DNA of 64,000 bases from Celoporthe dispersa (taxonomy: Eukaryota; Ascomycota; Sordariomycetes; Diaporthales; Cryphonectriaceae): the NCBI GenBank assembly GCA_016584495.1, contig WAID01000011.1:682001-746000 (forward strand), written 5' to 3'. A model generated the notes under the pieces. It worked only from the letters and a program-made list of their open reading frames with translations, was not told the origin of the DNA and ran no database searches. Shown piece by piece: positions 36,770 to 48,724 of this stretch. A program made the translations under genes and the position numbers. Every line of letters starts with the position of its first letter. Positions within the stretch are counted from its first letter, which is position 1.

Positions 36770-38481
36770 ATGATGAGATACACTCTTTTCGCGTGTCTTT
36801 CAGCCCTGAGCTGGGATGTCGTCTCTGCCCAAGACGTGACGTGCACGGAGACGTCGACGAATGTTTTGACAAATCCCTCGTGGGAAGATGGGACTACCGG
36901 CTGGACTTATGTCGGCACCGCATCGACAACCAATGCTTACGCCAGTGACGGCTCCTACTCCCTGTTCGTGATCTCTTTCTTATTTTAACTTGTTTCTCCG
37001 TTCCTTCCATGATAATAGGCTCAAGCTGACAACAACAACCAGCCTCTCCGGGGCCCGCACGACGGTTGGCGAGTTCTACCAGACATTGACCAACCTCCAG
37101 GTAGGAACGACATACACCTTCTCCGTCGATATCGACGGCGTGATGAACACGGCCTATTCCTTGTTGGAAACGTGTGTGGTATACCTATATCACGACCAAC
37201 TTACGACGACAGACCTGATCGCCTCCTCTTCACGCGTCTACACCAAAACCACGAATGGGTGGACGACGTTATCGGGTACATATACACCAACTAGCAGCTC
37301 CATGGTGTTTGGCGTATACTATTATTGCTCGCCGTATCACGATACAACCATCTTCAACATATACTTCGACAACGCCATTGCGGCAGGTAGGTCATCATAT
37401 TTTGATTTGTTTCATCTCTCTCTTATCTCTTTGTCCTCCTTAACGACAAGTGAAGACATCGTAAGCGCTGAGGATGCTGTTGCTGATCGAGTTCCACTGC
37501 TTTCCAGCCCCGACCCAAGTCTGCACCACGACCTACCCGTCGTCGACCGCATCGTCTACCAGCTCGTCCGCCACTGCTTCGGCGACCCTCTCGTCCTCGT
37601 CCAGCAGCTCATCTGATGCCGCCTCGTCGTCCATGACTTCCATGGCCAGCAGCTCGACCGACCTGCCTTCGGCGACCTCATCGTCTGCCAGCGCAACCGA
37701 GACTTCTTCTTCTTCTTCTTCCTCCTCCTCCTCCTCCTCCTCCTCCTCTTCTTCTTCTTCTTCGAGCCTGAGCACGGCGGCTTCCTCGTCAGCAACCCCC
37801 GATGCTACATCCAGCTCCACGTCGACGTCCGCCCTCTCGACCACCTCCGATGTGTCCAGCAGCCAGACATCATCATCGTCGTCGTCTTCGTCTGCCTCCA
37901 CGAGCAGCAGCAGCATGAGCACAGCCCAGCTCTCCTCCTCCGCGGTGCCGTCCGTCACCCCAGCCAGCACTCCGTCCCCAGTGTCGACGATCCTGAACAC
38001 GACCTCCTCCGTCCCAACAGCCATCAACATGACCACGCCGCTACCCATGAGCATCCCGACCTCGGTCGCCACGCCCCCGGTGCTCAACTTGACCATCACC
38101 TCGGCAGCCAACGCGACCATTCCCTTCCCCACGTCCACGCCCACCAGCGGCCTCGTGCACCGCAACTCGTCCACCACTGTCGACTTCCCCTCCCCGACGC
38201 TGAGCACACGGCCCGGCGTGTCAGCCACCGCGCAGGTCAACGGGACCATGCCGGCAGGCCGACCCAGCGCCAGCCAGACCGGAATCGCCCCGTCGGGATC
38301 CGTCGGTGCTGGCGGTGCAGGTGACAGCGGCAACTCGACCTTTCCTGCCGGGCAGGCTGGCAGCGGCAGCAGCTCGATGCCTTCGGCGTCTGGCACGGGG
38401 ACGTGGCTTACCTACACGACCGATGGTGCGGCGGTCCCGACTGTGTCCAAGAAGCCCTGCCATCGAAAGTCAGCTGTGTAG
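36770..38481 (+). CDS. secreted Ser/Thr-rich cell-wall-type protein with CBM-like N-terminal domain (511 aa)
   Basis: Exons 36770-36963, 37019-37386 and 37508-38481; introns 55 and 121 nt. The start MMRYTLFACLSALSWDVVSAQ is a clear signal peptide, likely cut after SA. Residues about 25-187 look like a jelly-roll carbohydrate-binding domain: TNPSWEDGTTGWTYVG, FYQTLTNLQVGTTYTFSVDI, and a closing YFDNAIAA, as in CBM4_9-like or galactose-binding folds; three to four cysteines could pair. From about 190 the protein is a serine/threonine stalk, including a run of more than 20 serines, and several N-glycosylation sites (NTTS, NMTT, NLTI, NATI). No hydrophobic C-terminal GPI signal is visible; it ends KKPCHRKSAV. 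Likely heavily O-mannosylated and wall-associated or secreted. The ligand is unknown. A TCN-rich tract may vary in length between strains. Confidence 0.82.
37707..37766 (+). repeat. (TCT/TCC)n serine-coding repeat
   Basis: Nearly pure TCT and TCC codons inside the secreted protein gene, coding an uninterrupted polyserine run. Slippage here would change stalk length in frame. Confidence 0.9.
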
Positions 38482-40480
38482 TGGCGGTGAGGAGGCCTTT
38501 TTTTTATCTGTATTTTTTTTATTACAAGGCTAAGAAGGGTCCAGTGCCGTTGAGACATAGGTAGACGAGGTTTTGAGAGGGGGCGAGGGTCGATATGGAG
38601 CCAAGATGTCAAAGTGCTTAATGATAATATTGTAATCAAGAGTGCACCAGGCATCTCGAGTGTGGGTGTGGCAAGGCTGTAGACACACAATAGAGATATC
38701 TCTGGCTGTCCTTCTTTTATTTCTGTTGTTTCTCTCCCTTCCTCCTTTTTCATTCTTTCTTGGGAGCACTATAAGCTTGGGTATCTCTATGCTCTCATTT
38801 GTTGCACGACTAGATGAAGCCGAGTACCAATGAATGCCTCTAGAGTGTCCTCGGCCTCGATTTATTGTTCAGAGATTCCCATTCCGAGAAGAAAAGGAAC
38901 TTTTCAGCTTCATTTCATCCCAGGACTGCCATGTCTCCCGCCCAGGGATCCGTTGACCTCCCCCTCCCGTTCGCTCTCGGAGCCCCGGATCCGATGGCTG
39001 GCCCGGAACCGAGTTCCCCGCAGAAGATAATTTTAAAATTGATGAGAGTTTGCCATTAAGATCAATGCTAAGGCCCGGACTACCCGCGCAGTCAGACCGC
39101 GGGCGAGGCTGTCGAGACTGTCACGGAACTCCCGCCACGTTCAGCACTCTGCCGCCTCACACAGTGGTGAGTCACTTGCTGAACGAGGTGGCGGGGCGAG
39201 AGGAGGAGGAGGAGGAGGAAGAGGAGGAGGAGACGGTGACAACAAAGCCCATGGCCCCTCTTTTGGGCCGTACTCGGATCTCTCCAAGGCGCCCCGTGCG
39301 ACAAGAACAAGCAGCAGCACTACCGCCACCACCATCACTACCCCTCCTTCCCCCCTGCAGCAACGAGACTGACCGACTGTTTTGTCGTGACGGCACGTTT
39401 AGCCCCCCGTCAGACGTGGCCAGCCGTCGAGGGCTCAGCCAGGCTGGCTGCTGCAGTGAGAGTGGAGTCTCGGCAGTTCACCGTGCATATCCTGGGGTAA
39501 AACATATTGCGTACAAAAAAAAGGAAAAAAGGAAAAAGAAGAAGAAAAAAGACCAGACGGACTTTTATTGCAGCAGAAGGTGGCCTGACAGGGCCTGGGG
39601 AGGCCACGGATCATGATGAAACTTCCCTGGATGTTGTGTAAAGGCAGACCCAAGAGCTGAACCTGCAGCCAAGTGGGACTGAGAACAGCTGTCCAAGGGA
39701 GAGAAGAAAAATAAACAAAAACCCAAGTCTCCCCCCTCTCCTCACCCTACCCCCACTGTCACGCCCCGGAGTGGTTCTTCAACGCGTCAAGCCCCAGCCC
39801 CGGCGCCCGCCTGAGCGGAACGTTACCGACGGCGAGGCTTCCTAGGCGCCACAGGCGAGCCGAAAAATCCCATGCACAGTGGCTGGGAAGAAGGAGGGGG
39901 AAAAAATTATATATAAAAAAAAAAATCCGACTTGCCATGTGATGTCGAGAGGGACGATGACGACATACAAGAACGGTTCGGGGGGAGCTGAGCCCTCTGT
40001 GCATGTCCAGCTGCGGCGAACTGAGACGCATGGCCCTGTCGTGTCATCATCACTGAACTGTCAGCAGACAGCTGCGACACGTCCCCGGCCGTCGTCGGCC
40101 TGTCAGCGGCCACACCGATGGGCAACTTGTTTTTTTCTCTTCCCTTTTGAGTTTTCTTCCCGCGCACCCTCTCCCTCTCTCCTCCTCCAGGTTTGCGGGG
40201 CTTCCTCATCGGGCCAGAATGCATGTCATCCGCCCCTGGCCACAACCAACATGGAAGATTTAAAACGTGATCAAAATCCCGTGGGAACTGCGCTTGGGCC
40301 GTCAGCATCGAGATCAAATCATCCCTGGTGGGGGGGCAGGGCCTCGGCACGCCCTGGGCTCGTCTTCCAGGCTGGTGCCGATGACCGGCAGTCAAGGGCA
40401 TGTTCGCAAGGACGATTTCGGCTCTCTGGATATGGGGCCCTTTCTCTAGACCAGAGAAACATGTCGAGAGGTGCAAACCC

Positions 40481-40522
40481 AAAAAAAAAAAAAAAAAAAA
40501 AAAAAAGAGAGAGAGAGAGAAA
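40481..40522. repeat. A26 tract followed by (GA)n
   Basis: Twenty-six A residues (40481-40506) pass directly into an alternating GA run. Could be the poly(A) end of an old retro-inserted element or simple slippage; no element was recognised upstream. Confidence 0.9.
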
Positions 40523-42109
40523 GAGAACCTGCGAACAAATCAAACAACGGGTCTCCCCTCTTTGCTGGACCTCCTCTTCCGCGTGAATCGCCGCGCGGTA
40601 CTCCACCCGCCCCTCCTTAGGCCCTCAGCTAGTCCTGAGACATCGCGAGTCCACGAGGATGGAGTGGTCGACATGAGAGGAAGAAGATGTAGCGAGATGT
40701 GTGCGCACGCGAGAGAGAGACAGAGAGACTTTTTTTGGCGGAGGTCCCTAAGTACTACAGTATTACTATAGTAGAACCCAGGCGTTGTCTCTGGAAGAAC
40801 CTTGTTTGACATCCCTGATGACCTCTCGAATCATTTCAGGCCAATGAAAGCTCACATATCGATGAGTTCGGCCCGGAATGGGAAAGTCAACTGCTGGGTC
40901 CGACAAGGTAGGGAGGGGGTTTCTGTTTCTTGGTCTCCATCTTCATGCGTGACCAAGACTATAGCATGTAGTATAGGAGAGGGGCAATACTTGTAACTGA
41001 TTGTAGTAAATATAGTACGGCAGGTTGGGGGTTTCAGATGTTCGTAGAAAGCATATTCGTCGCGCAAACAATCAAAATCGGCCATGCATACCCCCGCGTC
41101 GAGCCTTGATAACAGCGTATCGACTATGGCAGAGGGCGGGCAGGCCGCGTAACAAGGCCTGCCGCCCAGACGCCATCCCACAGGGGCATGGGAGAGGATA
41201 GGGTGCTGTGGTAGCTTCGGGGTATGGGACTGCCCGCTGCTAGGCTGGGCATGCCATGTTCATCGTGATCTGACCTCAAGACGCAGTTCCCATGCGAGCA
41301 GGGTCCGCGGTTAGTTGCCACGCAGCAGCACTGCCAGCGCCGGCAGCCACCAACCTGCACTCTCCACACAGAGACGGCGTTCAACGTTGCATCGCGGCGT
41401 GCTCGACAACCGGCGGGCGGGCGGGATGCTCTAAAGTCCTGCTCCTCCTCGACCGGTCCAATCGTGAGAAGAGACAGAAACAGATAGATCCTTCGAGAAT
41501 TTTTTTTTTTTTTTTGGCCTCGCATTAGGCCCCAAGAACTTTGTCTCACACCGCGATTCTGGAAGACGAGATGCTGCATGGCCATGCACATTAGACCGGC
41601 GTCCGGCGCCGTCGATCGGGCGAGAACGAGGTGTGATGTGAAGAAGGGTAGCAACGCTGCCAGCCCCTTCATGTACGTGAACCTTAGCGAGACGCCTCCA
41701 TAGGGTGCGCAGGCAGGCCGTCATGTCAGCCCGGCCGTGTCTCATGGCGGTGAGCGGGAGCAATTGGCGTATCAGGAGCCGAGACTCGCCCCTCGCTGCT
41801 TGTCTGTCGATGCACCTGCAATGCAGAGGACATGGCTGCGACGTGGTGTGACACACAAGTGCCCGTGGTTCCGTCTCGACGATCATGGTCATGGTGTTTG
41901 CGGTGAGTATTTTTTTCTAATGAAACTCTGAGCAGGCCCTCCTCTCTCTTTCTCTCTTTTCTCTTGCGAGACCAAGGCCGGGCCTCGAGCATGTGGGGTA
42001 GAGAACGAGATGCAGGACTCCGAATGGTTTAGCCCCTCCCTCCATCCAAAAGGAAGAAGAGGGTGGCCGGATAGCGACAGGGATCCAGAACAGTGTGTGT
42101 GTACATGTA

Positions 42110-42113
<4 letters not shown>

Positions 42114-42152
<39 letters not shown>
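42114..42152. repeat. (TG)n dinucleotide repeat, about 19 units
   Basis: Uninterrupted TG/GT repeat in the gene desert; a probable polymorphic microsatellite. Confidence 0.95.
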
Positions 42153-42153
<1 letters not shown>

Positions 42154-45100
42154 CCCAGCAGGGGTTGAGCGCACCACGGGTGGGTTCATAATTTCGAGCA
42201 GCCGCCATCGCCGCGCCTTGGACGACGTCCACACAGCAACAATCCGGGGTCCAATCCTGCGATCATCCCTCTGGGATGCACGGACCTGCAGAGAGCTCAA
42301 TACCACTACCGCAGATAGGCAGTTGATATGACCTTCGCGACGTCGAGGTCGGGTCTGCACATGCCTCGACCTGCAGCAGAAACCAGATGCTCTGGTTGGA
42401 GATTAGCTGACCAATGCATGGCAACACGTTTCTCTTTGTGCCTGCTGATCACAAGACATGACGACGACACACCAAGAGGCTGACTCGCCCGATGGGGACC
42501 ACGCACGCTTTAGGCCCAGGCGGTTGGCCATGGAGCAGGTCTCCGTTCTCGAGAGGAGGCCCCTCCCTCCTCCCGCTGATAAGAGTGACTGGCTGGCCTG
42601 CAGATGGGCGCCATCGCCTGCTAGCCTGCGTCGAACGGCATCTGAGATAGAGCCCGGCATCCTTGATCCGGAAGCCCTGTGTCACTTCTTTACTAGGCTC
42701 TAGTACCGTTCTTTTCTGTACAGTAGCATGCAAGCACTTTAGTGACGGTGCGTGCGTGCCGGAGATGCATGTGTTATTGGCTCCTCGGGATAAGATGAGG
42801 AGATAGATCTGCGCACCTGCGAGGCTGAGGCAGATACGCAGCGCATTGGGGCCCCCTTCCTCTTCCGTCTTTCTTAGCGGCGTGCCACTTGAATCGCAGC
42901 GACTCGGAGGCTTTTCACATCTATCTTGACCAAGGACGCGATGGTGAGGATATCTTCCCAGCCTCGAGGCGCCCATTGAGGCCACCAGGGGACTTCTCCC
43001 CTGATTAACCCAAACATCCCAGCCCGCTCTGCAACGACTAGGTCGAATGGCGAGCGGCATCACGGGAATACGAAGATGGATGGCCCCTGTTACCCCTCCA
43101 CACCCTCCCACGCCTTGGTGTGCACACCTTCTTCTGCACATGAGGCGTCTACCGCCAGCATTGGCTAAGTTCAAGCGCCAGAGCACGACATGCATCGCCC
43201 ACCGCTCTTGAAGGAGGAGTGATCGCTCGTCGCCTGAGACCAAAAAAAAAAAAAAATCATCTCCTGTTGTGGACGAGGCGTCCTTTTTTTTTCTTCTCTT
43301 TTGTTTTTCCGTCTTTGTTTCTTCCTCTCTCCCTAACGTGACCCGGCATTCCAGTGGCGACGGCTGCCGGCGGGACAAGCAGGAAGAAGGTGAGCGTCGT
43401 GTCACTCGTTCGGCGCCTGACAGTGCTTAGCAGGTACCAGCCGGTCCAGATTAGGACAAGACCTGTGGCCACTTGCATCTTGGTATCCCAAAATCGCAAC
43501 AGCCTAGTAGGAAATGATTACATGAAGCTGTAAGCGCAGAAGACGGCATACTTCCCTGGTATGAGAGTACGCGCAAGAAATCCCCCGTGGAGGAAACAAG
43601 GTCGCACATTGGACATACATGATAGACTGGGACGGGTCCACGACGACTCTGTAGCGGCCGCCTAGTCGCTTGTCCTGGTGTTCCGGTGGACGTGGCTTGA
43701 ACCTGACGAGCCTGTATGTGACCCCGTCGGTGGAGACAGGGAGCCGTACAACCGGAGGGTCCCGGTCAAAACCAGCAGGTCCAGAAAAGAGATAGGCGAA
43801 AGCTCTCGGTGCTGCAATCTAGGGGCTCCCTGCCTACCAGTATAATGAGCATTTGTCTGACTCTGCCCGTGGCGTGTTTGCCAGAAGGATTAGTCACGTA
43901 CAAAGGTCTGGTTTTCGTGTACGACTGTCCGCACCACGCGAAAAATCGACCCAAGACTCGCGTTGTGGCCCCAATTTGGTTGCCGCCGAGGACACGGGCT
44001 ACGTGGAGGCGATCCAAGAATCGGTGCGGATCGAGCACGCCTGACCGAAGAATGGGCCGCCAGAACAAACGATTGGAAGCTTCTGTGCATTGCACGCATA
44101 CCATGTGTTCGGCTGCTGGTCGGTCTCACGGGAGGTCCGAGACGTCGAGAAATGGAGCTAACCCCCCCCCCCAGCAGGACCACACTGCCAAGGGTGCGCT
44201 TCGGCACTGGTCAAGTCGCTGCTCACCACATGCACAATGGCGTAAACGTGGTCCTGTTGTGGTCTCAAACCCCATCGAAGTGCGCTCGCTTGTCACCCGT
44301 CCAGAGGGCTTCCCCGACAGACGTTTCAAGATGCCCATCTCCAACAGCCCGGGGAAGAACTGGGTGCCGATCGAGACTCGCCACAGAATGAGGCGAAATA
44401 CCAGGGCTCTCGGTGAGCCACACCGTCTGTTGCATCGTCGTGATCTGCTGTTGAGCCCGAGCTTTGTCCGACTCAGTGAGGAAGATCTCTCAAGGTCCTC
44501 ACCCGAGGATGTACGTCGTGCAGTGGCTGCTGTGGATACAGGTTCTGCCTTGGCCTGCCTGGCCTCAAGGGAATGGGCGCTAGAACAGCAACGCTCCGAC
44601 GCACAGACAGGCCCTTGAAAGTCAGGGTCCATCCGCCCGTAAGGATGGCGCGGGCCACTGGACGGTCTTCTTCATCATGACCCCGGCGGGTTGACCTGCA
44701 GGGAGCGCAGATCTGGTGAAGGGGTTCCTGCCGTGAATTGGAGGAGAACAGCCTGTCCACGGCGTCTGGGGGATTAGGCGCAGTCGGATCAGTCGAGCCT
44801 GCATGCGTGTGCGAGCAAGCTCATTGGGCCGTTGAAAACCATCCAGAGACCCGGCATCGAGGCGGTCAAGCCTAGGGCGGGCGGTAAAGTAAAGTATGAC
44901 GAACCGCTGGGGGAACAACAGAATTCATCTCTCTCTTTTTTTTTTTCCTTCTCCCGGTCGTGCTGGTGCTTGGTTGCTTGGTGCTGGTGTCCCTGCGTCG
45001 GTGTAAACCTTGTTGGACCAGATTCTGGGATTTTTGTGATTCTGCGACAGGCACGATGTTCCACAGTCGCGTCGAGGACGTTGCTTGAACGGTGGGGCGT

Positions 45101-48100
45101 TCGTCAGAATCCTGGTCAGTAGTTGACGCCATCAAAGGTCCAAGTGGCACCCTCATTTGGGGGACAAGCCACTAACGGCGAGCGCATGAACTTGTCATTC
45201 GGAAAAGTCGTCGCCAGCTCCGGAGGATGAGGGCGCCGGTCGTGTCAACATACTGATCTGGAAAGTAAACAGCAGCTGATAATGACGCCGCCGCCTGCTG
45301 CAGGAGGATTGTGGCTACAAGTAGTATGGACGCCCGTCGCCACGAGTAATGAATGGTTTGTGCTCAATAGCAATTAGACGAGGGCCGGCCACGACGCAAG
45401 TCAGGACGGGCGTCTGTTTATACGCGACCTTGCAGGTCGAGGCTGAACCATAACTCTTATTCGCAGCGATTCGGATGCGGCGATGAAGAATCTGCAGTAC
45501 CCTGTCTGAGCCGCCCATGCCTTGACCAGTCAAGTTGCAACGGTGCTGGGTCTGTCTGCGACGAGGGCCCTGGAGGCCCTGGAGGCCCAGGATAACCACG
45601 GAGCCGAACTGGGCCATGATCACCACCTCTACACCCCAGTTGAGAGCCACCGAGGACCCGTGAATTCGAGGAAAGGCAGGTCGGCGGTCGATCAGAGAGG
45701 CAGAACATGACCCTCTTGCAGCCTGGCTGTGACCCGAGAGAAAGCTTCTTGGGCGTGTGACGGATGTAGTTCACTACCCGTTGCCGGCATCAATGCCTGG
45801 AAGATGCGGCTGGGAGTTGCCCCCCCCCCCCGGGTCCCCGACCAGCGACCAGCCACGAGCCCACCACCATGATTATGGCAGACAGACAGGCCCCTCGGCA
45901 TGATTCCGACCACAAGTCCTGTACTCTCATGCTGTACCCTCAGCATCGTAACAAGTGCTGAGAAGTCGTGCACACCAGTAAGAGGACAGAGGAGGAGGAG
46001 GAGAAGAAGCCGCCACACATGGCTGCAGACTATAGGGCCACCCAGTCATAGCGCTGGCCCTGCTTGATGAGGTTGTCGCCCTCCCAAGCCATCGTGGCCC
46101 CCCTTTCCTGCCCCAGGCCTGTCTGTGCTATAGTAGCACTATAGTACTCTCTGTATCACGGTAGGTGTTGACGCCTGGCTGCTGGCGAGGTGAACCCGCA
46201 TTTTGATTCTAGCGTAGTCAGATGCAGGTGCTAATGCGGCTTGGGAAGCCCCTGTACCCTCCATCAGCGGGCGAGTGACCTGCCTGCCTAGCACCGCTGC
46301 GTTCTCATGCCCTCCTCACGCCGCACAAGAGCTGACGAGGGATCCTATTACCTCCCTGTCAGGTCTGGAGGCGACAAAAGTTCAGCTGCAACGATAGTCA
46401 AGAAGAAGAAGAGGTGGAACATGAACAATTCCATCGTGACCATGGTGGCAATAGGAGGTAAAGTACGAGCTACGACTGGTGGAAGAGGATCAGGAGGACG
46501 AGGTAGAGGGCGAGGAGGACGACGACGACGAGGAGAAATGTCGACCACGACGATAGGAAGGACGTACTATGGGTAGTACTCCTGAGGTTCCTCCTTCCCT
46601 CACCTCTCCGGCTGTACCCGTACTCGCCCCTCTTCATATTAACGAAGAAGATAAGACAGCATATCAGCAGATTCCAGCGACAATGGACAGATGTTTAGCA
46701 CCAGGCGATGTATCGCCGTCCACCTGACCAGCTGCAGAATCAGCCAGGCCTCTGGTCAGGAACAGCCAGGAGTGGATCTTATATTTCATTTCCACAAAGT
46801 TGAGGAAACCGCCAGGAAAAGCACTTCGATACGACCAGGAGCGACCCGTACATGTCCACTTGCCACCACCCCTGATGCCCGCTTACAGGGATATCCCAGC
46901 TACTTGCACCGAGAACCCTGGACGTTGGAACTGGGATGGCTGCCCTTTCTTTTTCCCATCTCTTCCCCATGCCCTTGTCCGCCGGGCCCCACGCTGCATG
47001 GCAATAAGACTAAGCGCCTACCCCAACTGCCTGCTCCAGCGTCCAACAAGGGCCCTCTGGTCTGTTTTCATCACCCATTTTCGCCCGGGCCAGTGCGACG
47101 GAAGGGAACCTTGGGTTGGGGTTTTTTTTTGAGAAAACAACAGAAAACATCCATCCCGTCGAGTCCCACGATAGTTTCTCACGCTCTCACCTCGCCTCCT
47201 CCCTCGACCTCTTGCGGCCACACCCATCCTCTTTGGATACATCACGGTGTAGCATCTTGTCGCTGCACTCGAGCGTGTTCCAAAACCATCTCTTGCGGTA
47301 AGTCCACATCTTGTTGTTTCTGCGCTGTGCTGTTTGTTGTCTTATCTCTATGCCCTCCTCTGAGCCTCTGATATGTACACCGTTGTCTTCATGGTGGTGG
47401 TGTTGGTGATGTTGCCCTCGTCGTTGCTGTTGTTGTTTGCTGTTTGTATCACTGCCCCTATCGCTGGCTGGCATGTCGACCCATCGTCGAGTGTTCGCCT
47501 GTCTCTCTTCCCCGCCATTCCAGTGTGCGCCCTCTGCAACATTCCTGGCCGATGATCTGGACCGAGACGACCTACTGCAAGCCATGTGTCACAAGGAGAA
47601 GCAATCGAGGGAAAAAGGAAACAGGCTAGGGACCCAGAGGAATGGAACAAGGACAGATGCCAATCGACGATCTCCGTCCCAGCCGTCGGCGCCTCCTCGT
47701 CCTCGTCCTCCTGCTCGTCCTCCTGCCTGTGTCCTCCTGCGTTATCTTGTGCTGGACGACCTCCAGTTCTGGCTGGTCCGTCTTCAGTCCAGCGCCTGCT
47801 GCACTTGACTTCACTCGAGCGCTTCACAAACTCCGTGTCTGTCACCATTGGAGTGATTACGACGGGGTCTGTGTGCGAGGCTTGCGTGTGCCCGTCCAAC
47901 GCTCAAAGGTTACGCTTGCGGTCGACTACAACGCTCCTCCAACCTCGCTACGCCACACAAGTCGTCCGACGTAGGATATCTTCCGATTTGGACGCTGGGC
48001 CTTTCGACGGCTGTCCTCCTGAACACTGGAAACAAGTTTCCGTAACGATGCCCGCCGCTGAAACAGTCGAGGCCACTTTTCTCGCCGACTTATCTACAGT

Positions 48101-48724
48101 TTAAAGTCACTGCCGTGGCCGCTTCTCCGGGCCTCGACTCTGCTCCGACCCAACAGGACCAAGACCAAGACCTCATCCGTCCCCTGCCTCTTAAGGCTGA
48201 CTTCAGCTCCTGCTCTCCAACATACTCCCTGCTGGAGCCCATAGGATATCCTACGCCTTCTCTCCAGGAACTGGCTTTGGGTACAACCGCGCAGCACCGT
48301 AATTTCACACCATCACACACGAACCCAACTTCTCGGCCTCGCCAGTCGAGCCTCATTATCTCTTCTCTTGCATTGTCCGGCTCCACAAGGGCGCCCCCTT
48401 CTTCTTCTTTTCTTCTTCACATGATTTCGTGCCTCATTCTGTACACCAGGATACTGACAGATGACCTCGCACAGGCTGCTGGCGACCAATCGCCAAGACA
48501 GATTGTGCCCTCGATCCCCCGGGACCTCTCGACCTCCGAAATCACCTCGTCTCTCGCGACCCGGCGCTGGCGTGGCCTCAAGAAACTATCGTCGCGCACT
48601 GCTGGCATACTGCTTCTCCCCCAGCCGCTTCACCCTCGCCATTCCCGCCGGTGACATCCTCGACTTCCTTCTGCATAGTGCCCCGTCGCTTCTCGCTGGC
48701 TGCGTCCCCCATGCCTTTCCAGCA

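Larger units (their letters stand above)
38482..48724. other. 10.2 kb gene desert rich in simple repeats
   Basis: No protein-coding gene could be supported on either strand. The longest open frames (plus 43809-44618, minus 42449-43405) are Arg/Ser/Pro-rich, overlap opposite-strand frames and contain no family motif. Frequent A/T homopolymers (39530s, 40481-40506, 41500-41515, 43241-43256, 44937-44946), GT and GA microsatellites and C-runs are scattered through it. The right end (about 46700-48724), pyrimidine-rich on the plus strand, is probably promoter and 5' UTR of the LRR gene; a GTAAGT at 47298 could be a 5' UTR intron donor. Confidence 0.5.

Noticed and set aside
37533..38396. 287-codon minus-strand frame with a polyglutamate run
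   Set aside because: It is the antisense of the serine-coding repeat in the secreted protein gene.
42449..43405. 318-codon open frame on the minus strand in the gene desert
   Set aside because: Arg/Ser/Pro-rich, low complexity around polyA/T tracts, overlaps other long frames, and contains no family motif or splice pattern.
43809..44618. 269-codon open frame on the plus strand
   Set aside because: A similar-length open frame lies opposite; composition is typical of moderately GC-rich non-coding DNA and no domain is recognisable.
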